A DNA stretch of 64,000 nucleotides, from assembly GCF_019578655.1 (NCBI RefSeq), contig NC_063258.1, positions 30,012,802-30,076,801 on the forward strand, given 5' to 3'. The notes beneath the pieces are model-generated. The model ran no database searches and had not been told where the DNA came from. It saw only the letters and a list, made by a program, of their open reading frames with translations. A program made the translations under genes and the position numbers. The number at the start of each line of letters is the position of its first letter. Position 1 is the first letter of the stretch. This DNA is from Ricinus communis. Taxonomy: Eukaryota > Streptophyta > Magnoliopsida > Malpighiales > Euphorbiaceae. Below are positions 26,945 to 37,834 of the stretch, piece by piece.

Positions 26945-27718
26945 ATGGGAAGAAGAGTCCCTTTAGCTGATGATCTATCAATATCTTTGCATCAAACAGT
27001 TTCTTTTTCTCTTCTTCTTGCAGGTATGGCCGCTGCAATTGCAATATCTACAACTTTATGTGGTGTTCGATTTCGGAGAAGATCAGCATCACAGTCAAAA
27101 TCATCAGAATCTTCACCTTCATCTAAACCAGCAGAGAATTTGAATATAACTACTTCATTACCGTCTCCGTCTCCATCACGGTCACCGCTAAAAATAAAGA
27201 TCGAAAAAGCAATGGCCGCAGCGTCCCGACAACATCAAAAACAACAACAACAACCACAGCAACAAGACGCAGTAGAGTCCGAATGTGGAAAAGAGAAACA
27301 GAAAGAAGAGTTTGAAATAAAGGAACTCCCATTACCACCGTCAAAGCAATTAAAAGAGACATTTTCTTGCAAGAATTTGTTAACAAAGTCTGCTTCCACG
27401 AGAAATCTAGTCAGGAATATGAGCATTAAAATTCCAAGAAGTATGTCTATGGCAAGGAAAGATCAGCAGGAAGATAAAATTTATCACAAAAAGAAAGGGA
27501 AGTTGAAACATGAGGATTCGATATGGATGAAGACAATTATATTAGGAGAAAAATGTAAAGTACCAGATGAAGATCAAGATGCTGCAATTTATGATTCCAA
27601 AGGAAACAGAATAACAACATATCATCCAAAGACTCCGAGATCCTTACCGGTGTCTAGGCAGAATTCTTTCATTGAGCCAAGTGCAATTCCTTCCCAAGAT
27701 AGTGAAAAACGAGAGTGA
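26945..27718 (+). CDS. Plant protein of unknown function with one N-terminal membrane segment
   Basis: Intronless frame of 257 residues, from an ATG at 26945 to TGA at 27718. Residues about 19-41 form one hydrophobic segment (SFSLLLAGMAAAIAISTTLC) followed by Arg-rich residues, as in a membrane-anchored protein with a cytosolic tail. Then come Ser-rich and Gln-rich low-complexity stretches (Gln run near 98-109). A better-conserved-looking end follows: EDSIWMKTIILGEKCKVP, IYDSKGNRITTYHPKTPRS and RQNSF. I recall similar C-terminal blocks in uncharacterised plant proteins but no named domain, so no function is given. The length, compositional order, absence of internal stops and the pyrimidine-rich, TATA-poor upstream sequence support a real gene. 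It is one of two genes lying between the two syntenic blocks in this window. Confidence 0.75.
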   Translation: MGRRVPLADDLSISLHQTVSFSLLLAGMAAAIAISTTLCGVRFRRRSASQSKSSESSPSSKPAENLNITTSLPSPSPSRSPLKIKIEKAMAAASRQHQKQQQQPQQQDAVESECGKEKQKEEFEIKELPLPPSKQLKETFSCKNLLTKSASTRNLVRNMSIKIPRSMSMARKDQQEDKIYHKKKGKLKHEDSIWMKTIILGEKCKVPDEDQDAAIYDSKGNRITTYHPKTPRSLPVSRQNSFIEPSAIPSQDSEKRE

Positions 27719-29916
27719 CAATAAAAAGATCAGGGAGAAGGATTTTCTTGATGTTAGTAGGAAGATCATTCGTGTGTCATCAGATGGTTATGCAGTTCTT
27801 CGTCCAATCTTTCTGATTTTCTGATGATATGTAATGAAAAATAGTGAGCTTCCTGCTTAAAATTGTTAACCCGTGGCAGGATCTTTCTATGTCCGAATAC
27901 ATCATTTTGAAAGATTATGATCCAAAAACAATGAATGGAATTAGAATCAGTAGCCTTTTCTTTTCCTCTGTGGTACGTATCTTTGAAGTGCTTCAGAAAT
28001 TTTTGACGTTTTGAGAGGGAAGGGGAGGATTTGCACATGAACCTGATGCTGTATAAGAAATATAATTTATAGGTAAATAAATGAATGAAGCGAGTGTCTA
28101 TTTTCATAGATAAGAACGGTGTATGGTCGGAGTATGGAGAATCCGGTTGGTCATAATTGTGGGGTCTTTCCAAGATCACGAAATATTTCCATTACCTGTT
28201 TAAACATTGACAGAAAACTTTCTGTCCGGATGGAATGCTTTCCATTAGGAACAAAAGCTTCCCCACCAAATTAAAAAAATTTCCTTCCTTACATGGGCGG
28301 AAAACTTTCTATCTGGGTAAAATATTCACTCCCTCTCCGACTGTAAACCTTTCTGTGAACAAATATTTTGTCCTTAGACTAAAGATTTTCTTCAGTGAAA
28401 GAGAACTCTATTTGAATTGAATGGATTACATGTTAATTAAAAATGTCTCCATATTTCATCTCATTCACAGGAAACTTCTTTTTATAATAAGAGATTAATT
28501 TTTCAAACAACAAAAAAACAAAATCCTCTAGATTAAGTTAAAATTCTCTAGTTTAATTGTTTTGATATACCATTATATTAAATAGTTGTTAAATTTTAAA
28601 TTAAAAGACATTCTAATATCACAGATTTATGATATTTTATAAATTTATAATTATTTTTATATATTTTTATTGAATTAGTGTTATATTATTGTTGCAGTGT
28701 ATAATGCAATATTAATTAATTAATGAATGTTAGTATTACGAAGAAAGAGGGGTTAACATGGCATTACCTGAGAGTTAAAGATTTGCACATCAATTTTAAT
28801 AATGATTGTTTAATTTTTAATTGAAGCAGAGGCTTGAAATACATTAAAAAGTTAAGTTTATATTTAAAATTATTTTAAAAATAATCGAAAGACGAAAATG
28901 AGAGAATTTATATTATTATTATTTTATTTTTTTTGCATGCAGGGTATTTTATTATTCTTCAAGATTAAAGAGGAAAAAGAAACGTCGTCCAAAGAAAAAG
29001 GAAAAATAAATAAAATGAAATAGAGGGAATAACAAAATCCACCATTCTTGGAGAAAAAGAAGTCTCTTTCATAATGTGGGCTAACGTGGACAGCAGTTAA
29101 ATGTCCAGGTGCGAGCACGTGAACCGGCGTCGTATTAGATCACGTATCTTCAGAACTCCACTTTCAAATTTCCCCTTTTTCCATTCTACAGGAAGAGAGT
29201 AAGAAAGAAACACGAGGGAGAAAGCGTTGGAGGAACTGCCCTATCACCTTCCATTACGGAGAACAGAACCTGAAAAACCTGTTCTCCTATCTTCCTGGCA
29301 GGTTTCTCCTTCGATTTCTACGATTACTCTCTCGAGGGTTTGGTCTTTGATGCATCTGGTTATTGCTTTAGATACAAACTTTCGGCCTTTTTGCTTTTTT
29401 TTTTTTTTTTTATTGAACCCTTTGATTTTCGGGTCAAGATAAGAGAAGGTTTTGGTATTGCTCTAATATAATAAAGTAGTTTTCTTTGATTGAACCCATT
29501 GATTTATTTGTCTTAATCAAAATAAGACAAGAGTTTGGATTATTTGATCCTTGGTCTTTGAATTTTGAACTGGGTTTTATTGGCACACGATCAATGGGAG
29601 AATTGAAGAATTGAGAGAGGACTTGGGTTTCTTGACTTCGTGATCATTGGATTTTCTATATCTGTGGATGTATCTTTTTATTATTGAAGAGAAGAATAGG
29701 CTTGTGAACTTGCCCAATTTCTTTCTGGGTGTTCTCAGGTCATCATTGAATCTGAATCTACCGTTTGAACAAGAGGTCTTTTCTTTTTGTATCCCTAGAG
29801 ATAGATGGGATAAGGAGTTCTTCAAACTCCAGGGTGGCTAGTATCTTTTTTTAATTTGTGACTTCACACAGTTCTTGGTAGTATAGAATTTGGATTACAT
29901 CTGGGATTATATTGAT
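27719..29916. other. Intergenic region and leader of the CoA carrier gene
   Basis: AT-rich spacer followed, from about 29040, by a more balanced stretch with a G-box and then a long leader of several hundred bases before the ATG at 29917. A possible leader-intron donor follows CTGGCAG near 29301. No other gene was recognised. Several short frames here are on both strands and look random. Confidence 0.55.
29116..29121. promoter_or_regulatory. G-box (CACGTG) upstream of the CoA carrier
   Basis: A palindromic CACGTG lies in a short GC-richer stretch about 800 bases before the CoA carrier ATG and shortly before a pyrimidine-rich leader. G-boxes bind bZIP and bHLH factors in plants. A single site can arise by chance, so its use is inferred only from position. 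Confidence 0.4.
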
Positions 29917-32900
29917 ATGGGTTCTCCGCAAGGTTCTACTTTTTCGGCTAATATGGCAGGTTTAGTTGATGGTTCTCCTTCTCGCAGAGAGGTCTCTTAT
30001 ATTGATACTATGCCTGTTTATGTTAAGGAGCTCATTGCTGGGGGAGCTGCTGGAGGAATTGCAAAGACTGCTGTTGCCCCCCTTGAAAGGACTAAAATAC
30101 TCTTGCAGGTGATGCATCTTCTGCTTTTAGTAAATTTCATGGCTTTTGTGCATAACTATTTTTGTTTGTATTATCATTTTTTTGGCCAATTGATACAATC
30201 GTAGGTAATAATTCATCTTTGCTGGAAATATTTATTCTATAATTAAATGATAGGTATTTGAAAGGTGAAAGGTAGAATTCATTTTCCTTTGGAGCCATTC
30301 AGTTATATATGATGTGATTCTCTAAGATTTGGTACTGTTTGAATTGCTTGATTGTAGTCTCTCACGAGTCACAGTGCTGGTTTTTGTTTTTGGAGAATGC
30401 GCTTATTATAATAATGATGATAGTAGTATTAATCTGAACTTGAGCAACAATTTCACATCTTCTTTAGAGTAGCTTCTTATACGCAATTTGTTGCATGCCA
30501 ATTGGATTTTGCTATGTGGTTCTTGCTTTTTCATAATTGTCCTTCTTATCTTCCCCATTAGTTTCTGTATCCGTGTAGTTCTTCTAACTCTTCTTAAATT
30601 TTATAGACAAGAACTGAAGGTTTTCAATCTCTTGGGGTGTCTCAATCCTTGAAGAAACTATTTAAGCATGAGGGAATTCTTGGCTTTTATAAGTGAGTTT
30701 TCCTTTTTTCCCTTTTTCCCATGATACTTGTATAATCTAGTGCTGAAGAACTTATAGTATTCCATTTTTGTGTCTACTCATAGGGGAAATGGAGCTAGTG
30801 TTATTCGGATTGTTCCTTATGCAGCCTTACATTTCATGACATATGAGCAGTATCGCAGTTGGATCTTGAATAACTGTCCTGCTCTAGGTTCAGGGCCTGT
30901 TATAGATTTATTAGCTGGTTCAGTGGCTGGAGGAACAGCAGTTTTATGCACATATCCCTTAGATTTGGCTCGTACTAAACTTGCGTATCAGGTAATTAGC
31001 TTGTAATTTGCGTAGTTTTTGAGGCTTCTATATTGATTTTATTTTTCATGGTAGTCATTAGAATTCTGGTCTGAAGGCTAGCTAAACTTTGTTGCATGTT
31101 GCTGATTGATTCATTGTTATGATATGCATTAATTGGTTTTACTTTATAACATAGTGAGTTATGGATTTTAGTGTGCAGTGAAAAGGAATCTTTGCTGTCA
31201 TGTCTGTATCTTTTAGCATGGTTATTCTGACTCTAATCCTAAATGTTATCGTGCAACAAGAATTACAGAATCATCATTACCTTTCTTTTTTATTAACTTA
31301 TCAATTATCAAACTGCCTTTGAACTAGTACGGACTTTATTGAACACAGAGAAAAAAATAGTATGAACTTTAGAACTTACCTTCGATTCTTTGGACAAGTT
31401 CTCATATTTATCAAGTTTTCCTCAATGATTATCAATAATTATTTTGCACCGAATTTTTCTTATACTGTGGTTTTGTGGTAGCACTCCTAATATATCTTGT
31501 ATTTGTAATTTCTGAGGTTGGATTATTAAATATGGACAGTTTACTTGTCATTAAGCTTTTTCTGTTGAAGCAAGTCCAAAAAAATGTGCAGTTCATTATA
31601 TGCTTTTCTTTCTTCTTTAATTTCATTCTTATTGGTTCTATAGGTATTGGACACAACTGGAAATTTCAGATCTGGCATGAAAAGTATAGGCGCTCGACCT
31701 GCTTATGGTGGCCTGAAAGATGTAATTACGAATGTCTACCGGGAAGGGGGAGTACGTGCACTGTATCGGGGAGTGGGTGGGTGTATACTATTTTTATTTG
31801 CTTGGACTTCAATATGGTTCGGAAACATTCATAGCTGGGGTGGATTACCAGCCAGGGTCAGGCCCAGGCCCAAGTGGTCCATTACTGCTTAAGAGGGCTT
31901 GAGCCAGCTCTCACAGACCTGAAGGGATCAAAGGCCCAGCTACTTTTGATATTCTTTCTCCGACTTCGCAAATCCAACACAATCCTGAAAGGATTCTTTA
32001 GCTCGCTGTAAATAATATGGCTGCTCTCAGGCTTCATAGCAACCTGATAGTTCTAGGCTTAGGCCAAGCCATTCCCGGTCACTTAGTTTCAGAAACAGCA
32101 GTTTTCCTTTTCTAGGATGCTCTTGATAACTTTCTGGAAGAACTTATCCTGATGTCAATTTAATAGTCAATGTCAATCATCAATCTTGGAATAGTTACAT
32201 GATCAGCCTGAGTATGAAATATGCGTGTGTGTATGTGTATTCATATTCAGTTATAAATAATAATGAAGCCTCTGTTGTTTGAGCAGGCCCTACACTCACT
32301 GGGATCCTTCCTTATGCCGGTTTAAAGTTCTACGTGTACGAGGAACTTAAGAGGCATGTCCCTGAGGAGCAGCAAAAGTCAATAGTGATGCGCCTTTCAT
32401 GTGGAGCTTTAGCTGGGTTACTTGGACAGACCTTCACATACCCATTAGATGTAGTTCGAAGACAGATGCAGGTATCATCCAATACTCATGCATTTATTGG
32501 TTGCCTATTTTGGCAATCAATAATCCGTGGAATGAAATGTTGATGGTAGAGGGTTTTCATTGTAGGGTATTTGTGGAAACCTGTTTCAGTTTAACAATGG
32601 GCAAGTATCTGTTTTAGATGTCTACAATGTGTTTTTGGTTTGCTAGTTTGTGAGTCCAGAATGTATGGCATGTAGGTGGCTGACAATTTGACCATCAGAT
32701 TCCTCATAGTTACCTTACCAGGTTTCAAATTTGTAATGAGATTTTTTCCATAATTAAACTGTAGAATGTTTGATGTAATCCCACATTAATATGAAACTTG
32801 AAAATGGATTTGTATATCGGAAGCTAAGAAATAGTTGTGGAACGATGCATGGCAGGTTGAAAATTTGCAACCTTCAGTTCAAGGTCATGGCAGATACAGG

Positions 32901-33232
32901 AACACATGGGATGGGCTTTCCACTATAGTCCGCAAACAAGGATGGAGACAGTTATTTGCAGGTCTTAGCATTAACTATATTAAGGTATCTTTGCAATATG
33001 TTACTGCTTATTAGATTGCATGTTATCTAGGCATCTGAGGTTGTTCTTGATCATATTTAAGTGTCAGCCAAACACTGTGTTGAGTTGACACTATATGGCT
33101 CTAATTTTGATTCAATATGCTCTTTGTCAGATTGTTCCCTCTGTGGCAATTGGCTTTACAGCATATGACACGATGAAGATGTGGCTTCGAATCCCACCTC
33201 GACAGAAGTCCCAACCACTGTCCGCTGGATAA
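29917..33232 (+). CDS. Mitochondrial coenzyme A transporter (CoAc1-type carrier), 7 exons
   Basis: Joined exons: 29917-30108, 30607-30692, 30784-30991, 31644-31776, 32287-32471, 32856-32984, 33131-33232. All are GT-AG and 1035 bases give 344 residues. The protein has the three-repeat mitochondrial carrier build. The signature Pro-x-Asp/Glu-x-x-Lys/Arg appears three times: PLERTK (55-60), PLDLAR (151-156) and PLDVVR (259-264). It belongs to the plant CoA carrier group: [36 protein letters not shown] and [17 protein letters not shown] match Arabidopsis CoAc1 (At1g14560) better than CoAc2. These carriers bring CoA into the mitochondrial matrix. The ATG at 29917 begins [10 protein letters not shown] as in relatives. 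Nine further in-frame codons upstream would need a TTG start and were left out. Exon 4 encodes the variable loop after repeat 2. Confidence 0.95.
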
Positions 33233-35444
33233 GTCTCTGACCAACGAACGCAACTCTGTTGTTACATTACATGCATACAGCTAGTACGCCTTCGCAATAC
33301 CTTATTGTTCTGCACCTTTAAAAATAGTTTCAACCATACTGACTCGCAGGCCAGAGGATTTCTGTTCTATTCTCTGTTGGGGGTAGACCTAAAACAGTTT
33401 AATGGTACTTATGTTTTAACAATTTTTTTTTCATATATTAAATCATATGTAAAAGTAATGATGATTTGGCTTAAGAGTATGATTCGATGACGTTCATCAG
33501 CATTGGTCATTCAGCAATAATGTAACACGATACATCTTAAGACTTTGGAACATGACCATTAAAAACTGGGTCTAAGTTGTGTAACTTTCGATTATTGGTA
33601 AAATCATTCCATCATTGTTGCAGTGGAACGGTGTGTTTGAATTTAAGATTATGATTTCTTTTCATAAATGATTGTCCAAAAAGCTGGAAGTAGGAAAATT
33701 AGGGTTGATGTGGCAGTGGCCCACACTTTTGACTGACTAGTGAGTAACGTCGTTCTTCTAGTCAGGTATTTGTACGTAAATAAATAAAAAGGAGGGGATG
33801 GTCAACTTCTTGTTAGATGATGAACCTGAATGGACGACGACCCTTCAATTATTGGCTTTGGCTTTTTATTTTATAGTTACACATTAATTTTCTATTTTGT
33901 TCATAAATTTTGTTGCCTTGCTAAACTTTTCATTTCTTTTTTCAAGAAAACAAAGATAAATGATTTAGTAGAAGAGCTTACATTTTAACATATAATCCGG
34001 GTCTCATTTGGCATCTTCCATTTTTAATTCAGAAAAAAATTATAATTTATTAAATAAAAAATTTATTATTTAAAAATTCAATATCTAATTAAATTATGAG
34101 TTGTTGGTTACTAAAAAGATATTCTTATCATAAAATGATAAAAATTCACAGCCAAAAAATCTATACAGGCCTGTGTGTTTAGAAAAACTTTCACATTAAA
34201 GGGATGGTTGTTCATTTTTGGGGTTGAATGGATAACGTTGACAGTAGAAAACTTACTCAACTTGTTGGTTCATCAAATCCTAAGAATAGTTTAAGAAACA
34301 ACTTGCTGAATCTTGATTGGACTGGACACCAACTTGTTGCCATCTCTTCTCAATAAATACCATTTCTATCGTCTTTCACAAGTTATATATGTAATTCTGT
34401 ACAAACATTTGAAACAAAAAAAGAAAAAATGAACTATTAAGGTGAATAGTAAATTTTAGAATAGAGTTTTCTTGGAGATAACTTCAGTAAAGTTTGAAGC
34501 TCGAGGGTCTTTCTTCTCATTCATTCCTAAAAGGAACCGTAAATTCTAAATAACTATGAAATGAAACGGAGTTGATATAAACATATTTTAGTCCTTGTTT
34601 GTCTTCATTGCATTTCGCAAGTCTTTGTTTAACATATATACAAATAAATTACAGGCTGAGCCAACAGCTTCAACTAACCCAGTTACAAGGCAAGTGCAGG
34701 AAAACAACTCCATTATTTAAACATCTCAATCTGCCTTTTGAATTGATGTGGACAATTCTTATAGAATAGTGAATGATTGATATTTTTAATATGAAAATTA
34801 TTATAAACAACATGAAGATATTATTATTATTATTATTATCTTTTCTTTCAGCCCAGTTCTGGCCATATAAAACATGCTTAATTTAATTGGGAATTTCTGC
34901 AATGCTTCTTTTTATCTTCCTTGAAGCTCTTATACTCCCATTTCCACTTTCGCTTTCTAGCTGCTTCATTGTAGACTGTCACTTTTTTCCACACACCAAA
35001 TTTGATTTTTCAAACTTCCACCCCCCTATATAAGAGAAAGTATATATTGCCTATTACGTGCATTAATTTCTCTAGGTCTTCTTTGGAATATATATAACTT
35101 CAAACAGAAAGAGAGACACAGACATCAGAGTCTTGAAGCTTTGGTGTTTGCATTTAGAGGTGAGTAATCATGATCTGTTTATTTTTCTTATTTCAGCTTT
35201 AATAATTCTTGAAACAAATTATGTCCCATACATTTTTTTTAAAAGAAATTTGTCCACCAAAGTAGTACTAGCTACTACTGGTTTGTTCTTTCCGGCTAAG
35301 GTTGATGAACTATCGGTTATATTAATCAAATCCAAGTTGGTATATTTGATAAGAGAAAACTAACAAGATTGCATTGATTATTTAATCTGATTTACAGGTT
35401 GACCATTTTTCATACCACACGTTAAAGAAAAAGTCTACTGCTGA
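33233..35444. other. Intergenic region upstream of the IQM4-type gene
   Basis: AT-rich spacer with a short ATT microsatellite at about 34817-34840. The last 400 bases hold a convincing core promoter (TATATAA at 35027-35033). A probable leader intron runs from donor GTGAGT near 35160 to acceptor TTTACAG near 35398. No other gene was recognised. Confidence 0.6.
35027..35033 (+). promoter_or_regulatory. TATA box of the IQM4-type gene
   Basis: TATATAA preceded by a run of C and followed by AAGAGAAAG. It lies about 410 bases before the ATG, and roughly 125 bases of leader exon precede a probable leader intron. Position and sequence fit a plant core promoter. The start site itself is inferred. Confidence 0.6.
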
Positions 35445-37834
35445 ATGGGTCTTTCTCTTTCACTGCTCTTATCTGCTTGGGATGATATCCTCTCTCTCAT
35501 GTTCTTTGGTTCAACAAACGCCATTGAAAAGGTTGCGAAGAGTTCTATAAGCTTGGGAAGTACAGAGAAAGAAACAAATAGCTGCAAGAAACAAGATTTG
35601 AAAGAAATGGTGGTAGAGAGGTCATTGAGCTTCAAGAACTGGGATGCTTCCAAGGATAAAAAAGCATCCGATTCCTCAAAAAAATTGGTTAAAGTTCAAG
35701 AAACAATTCGTATAACAAAACCCTCAATATTGATTCCTGAACCATTTTTGTTCTTTTCTCCAAGACCTATTAATGAGCTTGATGCTGCCGCAACTAGAGT
35801 TCAAAAAGTATATAGGAGTTACAGAACAAGAAGGAATCTTGCAGATTGCGCTGTTGTGGTTGAGGAACTCTGGTTTGTGCTTTCCCAATATACTTTCTCA
35901 ATTTCTTGGAACTTTTAAAATTCTTGATTCTTTTCACTTTTGGGTATCATAATTTATTCTAATACTGATGTGAAAATTTTGGTTTCTTTAGGTGGAAGGC
36001 ATTGGAATTTGCTGCTCTGAGAAGGAGTTCAGTGTCTTTTTTCAATATTGAGAAACATGAAACTGCTGTGTCCAAGTGGACACGAGCTACCACAAGGGCT
36101 GCCAAGGTAATAAATTATTTTTTGTTAGAAGATTCTGCAACTATCTGGAATTATCATTAGATTGGCATAATAAGTCTTTTTGTGCTTGTCTTTTTAGGTT
36201 GGGAAGGGTTTGTCCAAGGATGAGAAGGCTCAAAAATTAGCTCTACAACACTGGCTTGAAGCTGTAAGTCTCATCTTCCTGTCTCGGATTCGCACGTTCT
36301 TGTTTTGATCAGTTGCAATAAAAACAAAAATGAAAGCAACTTGGGATCATAATTTGGAATTCATATTATGTATTAAAGTTAGTAAATGTATTAATTAACG
36401 GTTTTTTTAATGCTACACAGATCGATCCACGCCATCGTTATGGACACAATTTACATTTGTACTATGATATCTGGTGTGATAGCAAGAGCCGTCAACCTTT
36501 CTTTTACTGGTAAATTTGTATTCATCTTCAATGCAAAACAAGATCTCTTTATGTGTAATGATAATATTTACTGAAATTACTCTATCTCCTGGAATTTTAA
36601 AGGTTGGATATTGGAGATGGTAAAGAAATAAACATTGAGAAATGTCAAAGAAATGTTCTACAACGCCAATGCATCAAATATCTCGGACCAGTATGTGTTG
36701 GAACTCTGTTCATTTGCCTGTATATCTTTTACTCTTTGAAGTATATCTGCAGCCTAACGCCATCATTCTTTGCTGTTGCAGAAAGAAAGGGATACATATG
36801 AAGTGATTGTGGTGGATGGCAAGCTTGCGTATCGCCAGGCTGAGACTCTTATTAATACAACTGAGGGTTCCAAGTGGATTTTTGTGCTGAGCACATCAAA
36901 AGCATTGTATGTAGGACAGAAAAAGAAAGGTGCTTTTCAACACTCAAGTTTCCTATCTGGAGGTGCTACAATAGCTGCTGGTAGATTGGTGGCTCATGAT
37001 GGGGTTGTCGAGGTATACATATTACACCCACAATATCGGTATTGGATATTGGCTATTCATTTTGTTATCTCATCCTTATATCCTCATTTCTTTCTTTCTT
37101 CAGGCAATATGGCCATACAGTGGTCACTATCTCCCAACTGAGGACAACTTCAAAGAATTCATCAGTTTCCTTGAGGAGCATAACGTGGACTTAGCAAATG
37201 TTAAGGTAAATTTCAGAGCCTAGTTCATAGATGAAAGGTTTTCTAAATTCTGAGGGAAGGTCTCAGAGTCAAGTTCATAATTCTTGCCTTGGTGCATATC
37301 AACAATTCACACTGAAGAGTTGTATCAAAAGAAATAAATAAATAAATATCTCCGCTTGTTTAGCTTATATTTTTGCCACTTTTTTTTTTGCAGAGATGTG
37401 CAGTGGATGATGATGATGCTTCATTTCAGGTTGCTGGTGAGTATTCAAAGCATGAAGAGAAGAAGGGTGACCAAGACATAAAAGTTGTTGAGGTAGATGG
37501 GTCAAGTAACTTCACAAGCAATCATGAAGAAGAAAGTGTAGGTGGTCAAGCAGCCAAAATGGAAGCACCACCGGTAGTATTTGATATGACGAAGAGGTTG
37601 TCATGCAAGTGGACTAGTGGCGTCGGACCCAGAATTGGGTGCGTGAGGGACTATCCACAAGAGCTGCAAGCTAGGGCACTTGAGCAAGTCAATTTATCAC
37701 CTAGGGTTGGTCCAGCCCACTTGGGGAGCTGTCTTCCAATCCATTCGCCAAGGCCTAGTCCAAAGCTTCGAGTGTCACCTAGACTTGCATATATGGGGCT
37801 CCCTAGCCCAAGGGTATCAGTCACTTCTGGCTAG
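35445..37834 (+). CDS. IQ motif calmodulin-binding protein, IQM family (IQM4-type), 8 exons
   Basis: Joined exons: 35445-35872, 35992-36106, 36198-36263, 36421-36509, 36603-36690, 36782-37012, 37104-37205, 37394-37834. Borders are GT-AG and the frame is kept, giving 519 residues. The protein starts [16 protein letters not shown] as IQM1/4-like proteins do. One IQ motif (about 116-131, [14 protein letters not shown]) should bind calmodulin without calcium. The central part ([48 protein letters not shown]) is the conserved IQM region of unknown chemistry. The tail is rich in SPR/SPK sites, possible proline-directed phosphorylation targets. Orthology to At2g26190 (IQM4) rests mainly on the downstream order IQD6-MAX1-HSFA2. 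IQM1 or IQM5 are alternatives by sequence alone. Confidence 0.92.

Noticed and set aside
29890..29916. Nine-codon upstream extension of the CoA carrier
   Set aside because: It would start at TTG. Relatives start at MGS, matching the ATG at 29917.
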